Assembly (NCBI RefSeq): GCF_036785885.1
Contig: NC_092320.1
Coordinates: 13,517,557-13,581,556 of the forward strand
Direction of reading: 5' to 3'
Length of the DNA: 64,000 nucleotides
DNA from: Coffea arabica
Lineage: Eukaryota; Streptophyta; Magnoliopsida; Gentianales; Rubiaceae
Below are positions 20,366 through 31,058 of this stretch, piece by piece. A program made the translations under genes and the position numbers. Under the pieces are notes generated by a model. That model did no database searches. It was not told the origin of the DNA and worked only from the letters and a program-made list of their open reading frames with translations. Position 1 is the stretch's first letter, and each line of letters starts with the position of its first letter.

Positions 20366-20697
20366 TGTCAGGCTCTGAACTAGCACCGCCACAGTGGTGC
20401 CCCAAGGGTGATCGGATAGTAGCAGAGGAAAGAGAGAGAAGAGGGAAAATTAGGGAGAGAGAGAAAGGATTAACAGAAAGAGAAAGAATTGGGATTTGGA
20501 TTATTCAGACAAAAATGATCTTAACTACTCTGTTACAATCACGTGGGGTATTTATACAGTTATGCCCCCAACCAACTCAGTGAATGTTAACTAACTCTTA
20601 GTGAAACGGTATCGTTTCATGACTCAGTACCCTGTGTACACCAAATGCTAGTAGCTGTGAATAAAACGACCCTGGCTATTGTGCTGCGTTCCTGACA
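20366..20697 (-). repeat. Complete 5' LTR (332 bp)
   Basis: It is bounded by the short inverted repeats TGTCAGG and CCTGACA. On the minus strand a TATA-like tataaata lies near 20553-20560, a reasonable promoter for the element. Confidence 0.85.
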
Positions 20698-20979
20698 GAT
20701 TGAAGTGAAAATCAGACGCCATAGAATTTCTCAACAACAGTTATGATTATTTGCGCAAGTGCATTGAACCGAGCGGGACAGATTAACCGTTCTTGAACAG
20801 TGTAAAATTTTTTTTAAACATATTGTAACTCTATGTAAACTTTCTGTACATCCTTACAACCGATGTATGATATTTTGTTACAATTCATATGGGTTCCATA
20901 TATAATCCATGTAACCATTTGATTAATGCGCTAGAGTTCACTTTACATGTACCATAAGATAGATGAAAGCAAAATGTAT
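20697..20979. repeat. 283-bp host-DNA duplication, right copy
   Basis: It directly abuts the outer end of the complete LTR and matches 15348-15630 at all but about two positions. Unduplicated flank (ataaaattgctg) continues from 20980. Confidence 0.9.
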
Positions 20980-23730
20980 ATAAAATTGCTGTATGCACAT
21001 TCTAAATTAACCTACAATTAATTGAATAAAATCGCAATGAAATTGGAATTGGCAGAGATCAGCATGACTTTGTGAACTGCATGGGATAGGATTTTGGTAG
21101 CAAAAAAAAAAAATTTTTTTTGGTATCTGGCCTTAAAATTGCCTATTGATCATCCTATTTTCTGTCCTTTGTAAATCTAGGCCAGCCAAATATGCACTAC
21201 TCGGCATCAAACAAAAACAGCTGAAGAAACGTAGAGTTTCATATGGTATCTCAATTGACAAAGTGCCAATGAAGAGCCACCAACATTCATTACAAACTCT
21301 CTTTACATGAATCAATTCAAGGAATGAAAATGATGACAGGAACTGGATTTAGCGTTCTAGTTTGCAATGATAAATTCCAACCCACCCTTCAATTTAACAC
21401 GAGTCAAATCATGTTTTATTCGCATACTCCTTCAGCAGATCTTGGTGTCGGCCCTCACTGCTATTACCAAAATTCACATAATAAGCTTAGAATAGACCTT
21501 CAAAATGGTCTGACTTTGATCCCCCCAAAAAAAATTTTTTTTTTGGTGGAAGGCAATTCCTCGGCCATCATCTAGAAAACAATGCGATAAGCTACTTTAA
21601 TTCTTTCAAGAAAATTTTCATCTAGATTCGAAACTCTTTTTTTTAGATCACGGAATTGAACACTTAAAAATTTTATGCTGGTTGGACATTTGAGGTTCAT
21701 GAGTCTCACAACTCTTCGAGATGATCATATATTCCAAATGAAGAATTCGGACGCAGAGCTGCTTGTTGAACCTGTCTAATGAATGCGGGCAAGTACATCT
21801 GAGTTAGAGAATAATTCTCCTGCTAAGAATATACTTGTTTTTAGAATCTGACAAAGAATACAACTATGTCATAAAAATTCTCTTTTGTTGTCAAGGATCT
21901 CATTATATTATCTATCCATTTTGGGAGAAAGTCTACATAACCGGCCTCACCACCAGCTCGAGGGAAGCTGTGCCCTTAGTTCTCATCTCTATATACATTT
22001 CATGGTTCTCAATTAAGCCTAGCAGCTGCTTCAATGGAATCTTTACATCACAATGAAAAAGAAATGTACAGAAGGAATGTTTATATAATTCGAGCATTGC
22101 TGCTGATTCTTGAACCGTAATGGTCGTCGCATCTACAGTAGATTGTAACCCCATACCATTTGTGCTAACACTTTTATTTTTTTGTTCCATGTTTGTGAAA
22201 AGAAGATATCAATAGTTACAATGACTCCAGGGCCATGAAAGGCCGATAATTAAGCAAAGAAAAAGAATTACAAAAAAGCACTAGCGTGGTGAAAGAATAA
22301 GTTTCTTTTCTAGGTGAAACATGTGTGCAAGAACTTAACCCTCTTTCCTTATTTCTTAATTATTTTTAATATCTTTAAATGATTTTGCCAATCCAGCTAT
22401 GAAAATGATAATGCTTTTGAATTGATTATCATAAAAGTTAATTTCCCGTATTATTGATAGATAACTAACTATATAGGAATCACAAGCCAAAGAGACGTTG
22501 GTCTAAATGAATAAGGTGGGAGGGCCTTAGACCCCATAAATTAGAGGTTCTAAATTTAAATCACTCGAGGGGAAAGAAATTTGCTGTCTATTTGCTATCA
22601 AATCTTGATATATCACTAATTTATTTGGACCCCAACTTCATTTTTTTTTTTTTTGCAACAATTATGAGAAAACTACAAAAAAAAAAAAATAGTGTTCAGT
22701 CTTTTTCAATTAAATTACTCGAAATGAAACAAATAATTTGTTGCATGCGTATAAGGTGAACATTTTGCTTCATATATTCACGTGATTCATATGGAACTCT
22801 GTAGTTATAAAAACTAATGCATAATCCGACCATGTTTCACTTCATCTATCAATGCTGCTGGCAAGAAATATATTTGATATTGCATATTTTACTACCCCAT
22901 TAACTATTGCTTGTGCTGAAGATTGCAGTCTCGTGAATAACACCCTACCACCACATATTATTGGATTGTGACAATTCATTCGCATTATACACAATTGGAC
23001 AGAGTCAATGAAGGAGCTGGTCTTTGGTATATCCAAGTTTCTGCGTATAAGTAGATGCAATTATACAAACGGAAAATCATTGATATTCGTGATTGCATGT
23101 GTATTTGCTACAAATAATTACTGAATAGTAAGAATTAATGACGCTCTGAGTTATTTGTCCGGCCTGGTAAGTAGTAGTAATAGGATCCAATAAAATTGGA
23201 GACAGATCTCCTTCCACGAGCCAGAATCAGTTGCATCTTCAATCCCACAAAACATAAGGGGAGGTGAGATCCGATGACACGAAGGCTCGTATCAGAATAA
23301 AATATCACCACAGAATCAAACATTCATTTTTGTTCCTCATTTGATGTTACATAAGGTGCCAATTGCTCGATCGAAATGGCAAAAATGCTTCTTCTTTTTT
23401 TTTTTCCCTGGAACTGTCATCTAATGATCTAGACAACAGCCGAAGGTTGTTATCCAAAGGTTGGCCAAATTCTTTGATCTAGACATCAGCCACCTAACCC
23501 TACAACTGTTTCTTCTCGTCCTTTTTTTTTTAATCCCCCCCCCCCCCCCCAAAACACCCAAAAAAACCCACAAAATTGGCAACACCATCCAGTGAGGGTG
23601 CTAGCCCCAAATTTTATGCGCTCCCTTCCGATGTCTCAATATTAATTATCCTGTGTAGAGTTATACAAGACAGTGTAATAATTAATAAAAACAAATATAA
23701 ATAAACCGCTAACATAACAAGTACTATATA
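20980..23730. other. Intergenic DNA without a recognised gene
   Basis: Small open frames occur on both strands (for example minus 21933-22190 and 22842-23060) but I recognise none, and no splice pattern ties them together. Segment 22500-22640 has a SINE-like look: gaggttctaaatttaaatc resembles box B, and there is a T-run near 22641. A homopolymeric C tract lies at about 23536-23552. Confidence 0.45.
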
Positions 23731-23732
23731 AA

Positions 23733-23900
23733 ACTAGGATTAATCTTTCCTACACTGACACTGACAGTGCATACACTATCAATGTGCATTGGATGAATGA
23801 TAACTATGCAAAATTTAAATTTGAAATTCAACTTTTGCACACATGTCATGAATCAAGCGGTGATAGTATATACACTTTCAGTGTATACAAGATTTACTCT
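23733..23900. mobile_element. MITE with tacactgacagtg-type ends, copy 1
   Basis: The ends are inverted: 'gattaatctttcctacactg' on the left against 'agtaaatcttgtatacactg' read from the right. The centre is AT-rich (aaatttgaaattcaactttt). A second copy with the same ends and centre lies at 47962-48117. Superfamily not determined. Confidence 0.7.
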
Positions 23901-24440
23901 ATAAACCAACGTGTATTATTTACCTGCAAAATCTAGCACAATTTCAACATTTTATCAAATTTTGTCTCAAACTTGACTCTCCACCGCACAAAATTGAAAT
24001 GGAGAGATGTTGGCATTGAATTGTCCCCTACGGTTGTCTAGAAGAATCGTTGAAAAACGCATCCCACTTTTTAATGGTGAATTTTGGTATCTGCTTTTAT
24101 TAAATTGACGGCCTAGAGTTAGAGTACAAGACATTTTTCTTGGTAAATCCACTTGAAAAACAATTTCTAGAGAATATTATTTCAAAGAAGTTCTTTCAGA
24201 AAATTACCACAACACCGCCTACGTGACCCTCCTACGTGGCTATAGTATATGTGCATTGTCCATTCCATATTCGCCCTTGCAGGAATAATGGAAAGGGCAC
24301 TTACCTTCTCATGTTACTATCTTTCTGTCTTTCTTTTCTTTTTTTTTTTTTTGCTTTTTGTAATCTAGAAATAGAGTACAAAACTTTTGACTAAGCAACG
24401 ATTCGCCTCTACACTCTCTACTGTAGATCTTTAATTAAAA

Positions 24441-24913
24441 GGGCAAATTTCACTTTACCCCCTTGTGGTTTAGCGTTTTTTTACATAACCCCTCTATGGT
24501 TTCAAAAGCTATACATAACCCCCTTATGGTTTGGATTAAAGTGTCAAAGTAACGAAAATAGTCACTCGTAACGGCGTCATCTAAAATGTCAAAAATACCC
24601 TTATGTGAGGATGAAATTTATGTATTAACCAAGGGGGGTTATGTGTATATTTTGAAAATCATAAGGGGGTTATATGGTAAAGTATTAAACCATAAGGGGG
24701 TTATATGGTAAAATATAAAAATCATAGGGGGTTAATGTGTCATGTATTTATAAGGGTAATTTCGACATTTTTAGAAGTTCCGTTACGAGGGACTATTTCC
24801 GTTACTTTGACACTTTAATCCAAACCATGAGGGGGTTATGTATAGCTTTTGAAACCATAGGGGGGTTATGTAAAAAAATGGTAAACCACAGGGGGGTAAA
24901 ATATAATTTACCC
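24441..24913. mobile_element. Mutator-like foldback MITE (473 bp, perfect 9-bp TSD)
   Basis: taattaaaa is repeated at 24432-24440 and 24914-24922. The insert is a long hairpin: the left arm gggcaaatttcactttaccc, then 'gtggttta', 'cataacccc' and 'gtgtcaaagtaacg', is answered in reverse by the right arm ending 'ggggtaaaatataatttaccc'. It is non-coding. The 9-bp TSD and long inverted repeats point to Mutator-superfamily mobilisation. Confidence 0.85.
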
Positions 24914-24922
24914 TAATTAAAA

Positions 24923-25444
24923 TCTTGTAGATCCCACATAAATAAAAAAATTAAGTTGGCTAAGTTGTATGCATATTCTTGTTATTGTATGGCAGCTGGC
25001 TATCTAGGATTGCACATTAAATGTTGACAAAATTGTCTTAACTTTTGAAACGAACAAAATTGATAGAATATTAACATAACAGTTACCATTCTTATCATCC
25101 ATAATATTTTACTTTGCCCATATATTTGACTCCAACTCGTGCTTAAAATATAAGTAGATAGATTCAGAAGAAACCGTGTCACCCATCACCAGACCTGCAC
25201 TCTTTCTTATTGCTCATCTTTCACATGTTATATACTATTACAAAAACGTTGTTATATGTTTTTTTCATATCATTTTACTGTGTGAATATTCACGTAGTAC
25301 ACTAGTCGGAACCCGATGCTTTATTCTTGCTCCTTCCTTTAAATGGATCACTGTCCGCTTCAGATTTCCCATAGTTCACACCAAAGCCATAAAAAGGCAC
25401 ACATACACAAACAGAAGAGTTCTGAGTTTTATACTGAAAGTGTT
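24923..25444 (+). promoter_or_regulatory. Upstream region of the glutamine amidotransferase gene
   Basis: About 520 bp lie between the MITE and the start codon. No unambiguous TATA box or other element could be singled out. The MITE ends about 530 bp upstream of the ATG. Confidence 0.35.
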
Positions 25445-26529
25445 ATGAGAATGCAGATGGAGGGAGGAAAAAGGTATGCTTTACTACTTGCAGCAACGGA
25501 CTCAGACTATGTGAAGAAACTTTACGGAGGATATTTCAATGTTTTTGTTGATGCATTAGGCGATGAAGGGGAGAGATGGGACTTATTTCGCGTCGTCGAG
25601 GGGCATTTTCCAGAAATGGATGAGCTTGAAAATTATGAAGCATTTGTTGTCAGTGGAAGCCCTTATGATGCTTATGGCAATGAGCATTGGATTCTCAAGC
25701 TTTGCTTACTCTTGCAAACTCTTTTTGCCATGCAGAAGAAAGTTCTTGGTATATGCTTTGGCCACCAAGTAAGTAATTCTAAAATCGTTCATCGTTATGT
25801 TTTCATTACTTCAAGATCATTCTTCGTGTATATGTATCACGTATCATGCTTTGGAGCTTGGAGCATGATTTAACTCATTCTGTCGTTCGTGTTATAGGTC
25901 TTGTGCAGAGCACTGGGAGGAAAAGTTGGGAAAGCCTACACTGGATGGGATATTGGAGTTAGAAAAATTAGAATCCTAAAGGAATTCTTGCCTTGTAACT
26001 TCCTTGAGTTAGATGAAATCCCACCAACCCTTTCAATCATTGAGTGCCATCAAGATGAGGTCTCTCTCTCTCTCTCTGTATCCGTAGGTGCCTCTGTGTG
26101 TGGATTTGTGCGTGTTTTTTTGTCACATTTCATGAAATTGACAGGTGTGGGATGTCCCTGTTGGGGCTGAAGTAATTGCATGTTCCGATAAAACTCGAGT
26201 GGAGATGTTTGCATTTGGGAACCACATTCTGGGAATCCAAGGGCATCCAGAGTATACCAAAGATATTCTCAACAATTTAATCGATCGTCTGCTGTCTAAT
26301 GACTGTATAGAGGTAGAAATCGATCACCCAAAGTTTTTTATTTCTCAGTCAGTGTAACATCATTTTTTGTACTTTGTTACACAAGTATTTAGCATTCTTA
26401 TGAAAATTCTTCTTATCAAAATTTATACAGAGAGGGTTTGGTGAAGATGTGAAGACACAGTTATTGATGGCGGATCCAGATAGGAAGTACTGGGAAAAAA
26501 TCTGCCAACGCTTTCTCAAAGGCAGATAG
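25445..26529 (+). CDS. GGP: Class-I glutamine amidotransferase-like, gamma-glutamyl peptidase type
   Basis: Four exons join in frame: 25445-25768, 25898-26059, 26145-26312 and 26431-26529, giving 250 residues, the usual GGP length. The GATase-1 triad is present: Cys104 in GICFGHQ, and His196 and Glu198 in GIQGHPEYT. Plant GGPs are cytosolic enzymes that remove gamma-glutamyl groups from glutathione conjugates, for example in glucosinolate or camalexin synthesis in Brassicaceae; outside that family the substrate is unknown. The start at 25445 gives [14 protein letters not shown]; ATGs two and four codons later are alternatives. All junctions fall between codons. The intron 2 donor is weak (gag|gtctct), followed by a CT-microsatellite-like run. 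The protein appears complete. Confidence 0.88.
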
Positions 26530-26965
26530 AATTTTTCGAGAGTGGAATGTAATTTTTATTCCTGGCACAACAAAATCTTGTATCACAGTACCTAATTGAA
26601 GAACGGTGGAACCAAGTCGAATGCATAGATAATGTGCTTCCTTTGATGTTATAAGCGCGTATTTTAACTCAGTTTCTCTAATCCTCTAAACTTCATCATT
26701 CATGATATTTTGCCGCAATTAAATTCAAGGCCGAGGAATGAAATTTAATTGGCTCGACAAATTGAATAACATGGATTGTTTTCAAGACTCAACGTAGTTA
26801 ACAATAGAGACATCTCTTTTCTCTCCCTTTTCTGTAGAACTCTTTCAGACAAGATCTTCTTCATCTTTCCTATGGGAGAGAGACCAAATCTGATCTTTCT
26901 CCATGGGAGGAAGTACTCTTTATAGTTTTTAGTTTCTCTTATTTGAATAAATCCTCTCTTAGAAT

Positions 26966-27076
26966 TCTAATGAGAGATTCTTCTCTTCTCAAAACTCCTA
27001 GTGAGAGTTCCTTTTCTCTAAGTTGTTCTAATGAGAGTTTTATTCTCTTTTAAGTTTTCCCTTATGAGAGTTTTTT
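26966..27076. repeat. Degenerate tandem repeat around ctaatgagagtt
   Basis: Four units start near 26966, 26998, 27028 and 27062, each with tgagag followed by a T/C-rich stretch. This may be part of an old LTR, but neither end can be recognised. Confidence 0.5.
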
Positions 27077-27917
27077 AGGTTTTTATCTTCATGAAATTTG
27101 AGATTTTGTAAATTTAGAATCTAGTTTCTCAAATATACAATTTCTCAATTATTGTCAAATCTAAATTTCTCTTTGGCCTTGAATCAGTTTTAATTAGATT
27201 TGATTATTAGCAGACATGCACTGATGTATAGGAGTACAGTGATTCATTCAGATGGAAGATATATAGAACAATCAATGTTATCTTTCTTTGTATTATTTTC
27301 TTAGATCTGTTATATCTATTGATTTCAAATCTATATGTATCTATGTCATATTTGTTTGATATATTTTCTGCCAGTAGTGCAGATTTGTTTTAATGAAATT
27401 ATCTTTTCTATATACTCGATATTAAACAGAATAGTCACTCAACCTATGATTCTCTGGACTATGCAATAAGATTATAGGCAACTTCACTCACTACTAATTG
27501 ATTTTGAAATTAAAGTCCAAGCTATTAAATACTTGATTCTGTGAACTGACAATTGAAATTTAGCCCTGTGGATTGTTGCAAAAGATTTTTGTGCCTCTGA
27601 TATCTAATGGAACATTTTCTTAGGGGTAGAAGTGATTGAATCTTAGCCACCACCTAGTGGCGCAAACAGGGAATGGGCAGCTCCATGGCAGGGAGAACAA
27701 CCTGCATTTGTGGATCTTGATTCCCAGCATGTCCAGCTTTAGCCACTAGTTAAGTTTATCCTAATTCCCATCGATATGGCCGACGAAATGCAACGTTTGT
27801 ACCTTGCATGAGAAGAGAGGAATCATATTCTTTGACAAGCACAATATCTCGGGCAAAAGAACTTTGTCTTATTAATTAAACATCAAATTCTGTACAGAAA
27901 AGGAAAGCCGTTTTGGT

Positions 27918-28042
27918 TCTCAATATTTGGTGTCTATATGGTTTTAGTCCCTAAAGTATCAACAAAAACAAATCTTATTCTCAATATTTAGCACTTAGTA
28001 CAATTTTAGTCCTTAGAGTTTTGACAAAAACAAATCTGATCC
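27918..28042. repeat. 61-bp tandem duplication
   Basis: The words tctcaatattt, ttttagtcc and 'caacaaaaacaaatct' each occur twice, 61 bp apart. Copies differ at scattered positions. Confidence 0.65.
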
Positions 28043-28849
28043 CCAAATTTTCTAATTTGAAAAAGATTAAGACAATTGGCAAATGTTTTTCAATTACTAA
28101 CGCAATCAGTCACGTGTTTGTTAAATTAATTTTTTTTTTTTAAATAATGGCTAAGTTTGAAGAATAACAATAACACACGTAATGGCACGTGAGTAACTAA
28201 TTAATCAAGAAATAGAATTTTTTTTTTTTTTTGTAGAACTATATACAAAAATTGAATGTTAGGTTTTTTGGCTTGGGGTGGTAGGGATAGACAAAGATAG
28301 TGGGTTCTTGATCATGAATTGATTGCTTGATTTCAATTTTGTAATTTAACAAATTTTTCTTAACTAATTAATTAGTTAGCACCTGAGATCTTATTGTTTG
28401 AAGTTAGCTATTATTTTGCTTCTTTATTTTTAAATTCATTTCAATCGATACATGACTGCATGTGACTGAATTATGTCTGTGAAAAAAATTCATGCGATGT
28501 CTTAAATCTGCTTCAAATTGGATATATATATATTTCTTGCCAATAGTTTAGGAACCAAAATTTTACTAGAGAAAATTATTACGGGCCATTACTGGTTAAG
28601 CACCAACTGCTGTTTGGATAACATTAACCAAGCCAAATGAACTAAGAAATCCACTAACAATATTATAGAGGCAGAGAAAGAATTGACACGTTATTACCTA
28701 GAAAACTAAAATGAGTAAAGACTTAGAAAATAAAATTTTTTTGGCGTCAATAGCTTTGGCATGTTGCAAATTTCATTGGTTGTGGATTTTGATTCGGAAG
28801 AGATGATTTGCATTTTCTTGCTTAAAAGAAAATTTTCTACCGTGATAAC

Positions 28850-29291
28850 TACAGATGTAATCGAGCCGAGTAGAGCTCGAGTACTCGAGCTCGACTCGAC
28901 TCACATATCCCTAGGCTCGAGCTCGATCGAGTCGAAAAAATTGATACTCGAAACTCGACTCGATGTACTCGCTCTAAGCTCGAAACTCGACTCGATAAGG
29001 CTCGATAACAAAGGGTATTTTGTAAATTCCATATAACTTATACCTATAATGGTCATTTTATAATTATAATACATATATTATTTAAATTATAAATATATTA
29101 TTTAAATAACCCCGGCTCGACGAGTAGCTCGACGAGCCTCGAATCGGGGATTTTTGACTCGAAACTCGACTCGATTTTCATTCGAGCTACTCGAAACTCG
29201 GCTCGAACTCGGTCAACCCAAGTTCGAGCCAAGTCGTTGACCAAGCTACTCGCGAGTAGCTCGCGAGTAGCTTGGCTCGCGTACACCCCTA
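28850..29291. mobile_element. hAT-like MITE with dense CTCGAG motifs, copy 1 (442 bp)
   Basis: The flanks are gtgataac (28842-28849) and gtgacaac (29292-29299), an 8-bp TSD with one mismatch. Ends are inverted: tacagatgtaatcgagcc against taggggtgtacgcgagcc. Both subterminal 130-190 bp are packed with the words ctcgag, ctcgactcga and cgagtagctcg, while the middle 80 bp are AT-only. Non-coding. The 8-bp TSD and short TIR fit the hAT superfamily. A related copy begins at 63624. Confidence 0.8.
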
Positions 29292-29299
29292 GTGACAAC

Positions 29300-29560
29300 A
29301 TTTGCTGGAAAGAGAACTAATTAATTAATTAGCTAGCTAGCCTAATTAAATATCACGTGCTAACTTGGATTTACTACAAATTAACTTGATGATAAGTAAA
29401 TTAATACTTAACATCAGAAAGACAACAACAACTGAACAAATTAACATTCTTCAACTACATATATAGTCACTGTTGGAAACAGGAAGAAATTAATTATGAA
29501 TCTCTCCATGGGAATTCATCCTTTTTGTGCTTTGGATACGGTACTGGCTAGGATGTTGAA
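29300..29560. other. Spacer downstream of the NAC-like gene
   Basis: AT-rich 3' flank of the minus-strand gene at 29561-30354; nothing else recognised. Confidence 0.4.
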
Positions 29561-29927
29561 TCATTCTCTCCTTGATTTTTGATTGAAATACACCACAGAA
29601 AGCACCAGTTCTTGTTCATTATCATCTGCCTGCAAGATGACAAGAACATGGTATTAGCAAAATTTTCCCTATTCACCCAAAAAAAAAAATTTCTTACTAT
29701 ATATGACTCTCTTAGTAATAGGATATAAATTTCTCAAATTTGACATAATCCATCTTTACATTATTCATATATACGAGAAAATACAATTTTCAATATCACT
29801 ATGTCTCTTGGAAATGTTGCAATTCTATGAGATTATAGTTTTCAAAATTCAATTATGAGCTAGCAAAAGTTTATGGTTAATTTTTGGGGAAGAAAAAATA
29901 TAATTCAATTCAGAGTGACATCAGAGC

Positions 29928-30004
<77 letters not shown>

Positions 30005-30354
30005 GTATAGACACACACACACACACACTCAACACACATAATTCAAGTAAGTAGGAAAAATATGGAATAAAAACTATCAATTAACAGAGCAACTAAGAAT
30101 TAATGTACCGTGGGGGCAAGTTCTTCGGGATGATGTGCAGAAAAGTCTGCTTCACCAATGATACCAGCTGGATAAATTTCATGGCCAGAATGTCTAACAG
30201 CAAGATAATAACGTATGAGTTCTCGAGGATTTGGTCGGAACGTTATTCCCACAGGAAGGTTTCGCTTCCATGCATGGCCATCTTGTTCGTGATGGTCGTT
30301 GTCATGGAAAACTATAGGCAGTGATGGTTGACTTGAAGTTGAAGAAGCTGCCAT
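29561..30354 (-). CDS. Short NAC-domain-like protein (two exons)
   Basis: Exon 1 (30354-30109) encodes 82 residues. From about residue 32 they follow NAC subdomain A (NLPVGITFRPNPRELIRYYL, compare the L-P-x-G-x-x-F-x-P-x-x-x-E-L pattern), with a subdomain B-like IYPAGIIGEADF. A GT donor at 30108 and an AG acceptor at 29631-29630 join it in phase to exon 2 (29629-29561), giving 22 more residues (ending FNQKSRRE) and a stop, 104 in total. NAC transcription factors normally have a DNA-binding domain of about 150 residues with subdomains C-E, which are missing here. It may be a small NAC-derived protein that could titrate partners, or a decaying truncated gene. The 479-bp intron carries a long TA/TG/CA microsatellite. 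Confidence 0.5.
29929..30028. repeat. Compound microsatellite (TA)n-(ATGT)n-(AC)n
   Basis: About 60 bp of TA repeats are followed by atgt repeats and then AC repeats, within the intron of the NAC-like gene. Confidence 0.95.
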
Positions 30355-30789
30355 GCTGAGCTCAATTTGCTGGTATTATTAGTAATCTAATTGTAATGAA
30401 TAAGTTAGTCTGGTAAACGGTCAATTATGCTTGAGGGTAAAAAGGGCTTTAAATAATACTGTAGTTAATTTGTATCCTAATTGCAATCCGGATTTGGTAA
30501 GTTAAATTGTTTAAGGACTGGAATTAGATGTTCAAGAGGAAAGGAACAAAAATTTAGGATTAACGTTGTCCAGCTGTCAAGTGGAAATTGACTGGGGCCT
30601 CAAGCAGTTGATTGTAATGGTTAATTGGGCCGTGCCCGATGCTGACTTTTTGACCGCGGTTTTAGATACGTGTGCATGTATAGATTTTTGAATATTTTGA
30701 AGTATATAATTTAAAATTTTTGATAAAATTTTTAAAGTTACTGTAGATAAAGTTTTTAAAAAACTTGTAGCTGACAAACTTGCCAAAAA
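30355..30789. other. Upstream region of the NAC-like gene and intergenic DNA
   Basis: No coding frame supported. About 30645-30789 is AT-rich with hairpin-like runs (aaatttttgataaaattttt) and may be a decayed MITE. Confidence 0.35.
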
Positions 30790-30990
30790 CTTGGATCCCA
30801 AACAAGGGGTGCTGAAATACACTTCAGGACTTAATTTTTGGAAAAGTAAATTAGAAAATATATATATATATATATATATAAATGCAAAGGAAAACAATAA
30901 TTGTTTGTGTTTGTATAAACATCATAGAATTTAGATATGTTAACAAGTACCAATTGTTCATTAAAAAAACTCTCTCACACACACCCATTA
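30790..30990. repeat. ~200-bp duplication flanking the TRIM, left copy
   Basis: It shares with 31987-32194 the series cttggatcccaa, 'ttaatttttggaaa', 'taaatgcaaagg' and 'atagaatttagat', in the same order and orientation. The left copy has gained a TA microsatellite. Confidence 0.7.
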
Positions 30991-31058
30991 CTTGTTAGAA
31001 TTTAGGTATGTGCAATCTATATATGTATATGTATATGTATAGTTTCCATCTCATAGGT

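Larger units (their letters stand above)
15631..20697 (-). mobile_element. Ty3/gypsy chromovirus-type LTR retrotransposon with one truncated LTR
   Basis: Minus-strand order is complete 5' LTR (20697-20366), tRNA-Met-type PBS, gag, protease, reverse transcriptase, RNase H, integrase, C-terminal chromodomain-like segment, polypurine tract, then only 85 bp of 3' LTR (15715-15631). The 85 bp match the LTR's first 85 bases with about one difference. RT-RNaseH-INT order and the chromodomain place it among the chromoviruses; the short LTR suggests a Reina-like lineage, at low confidence. It is defective, with a frame break in gag, a stop in RNase H and a changed protease active site. The flanks are a 283-bp duplication instead of the usual 5 bp. 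Confidence 0.9.
26530..28841. other. Intergenic DNA with short tandem repeats
   Basis: No gene was seen. The segment 26960-27080 carries four degenerate copies of 'ctaRtgagagtt', about 31-35 bp apart. The segment 27918-28042 holds two copies of a 61-bp unit. The rest is AT-rich. Confidence 0.45.

Noticed and set aside
20005..20383. Plus-strand open frames over the gag start
   Set aside because: Antisense shadows of the coiled-coil gag region.
21933..22190. 85-codon minus frame as a gene
   Set aside because: No known domain and no supporting context; could be chance.
22842..23323. Minus-strand small frames as exons of one gene
   Set aside because: No recognisable motif and no matching splice sites with consistent phase.
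28850..29291. CTCGAG array as a CRISPR or centromeric repeat
   Set aside because: No spacers or fixed period; defined ends with an 8-bp TSD show a transposon.
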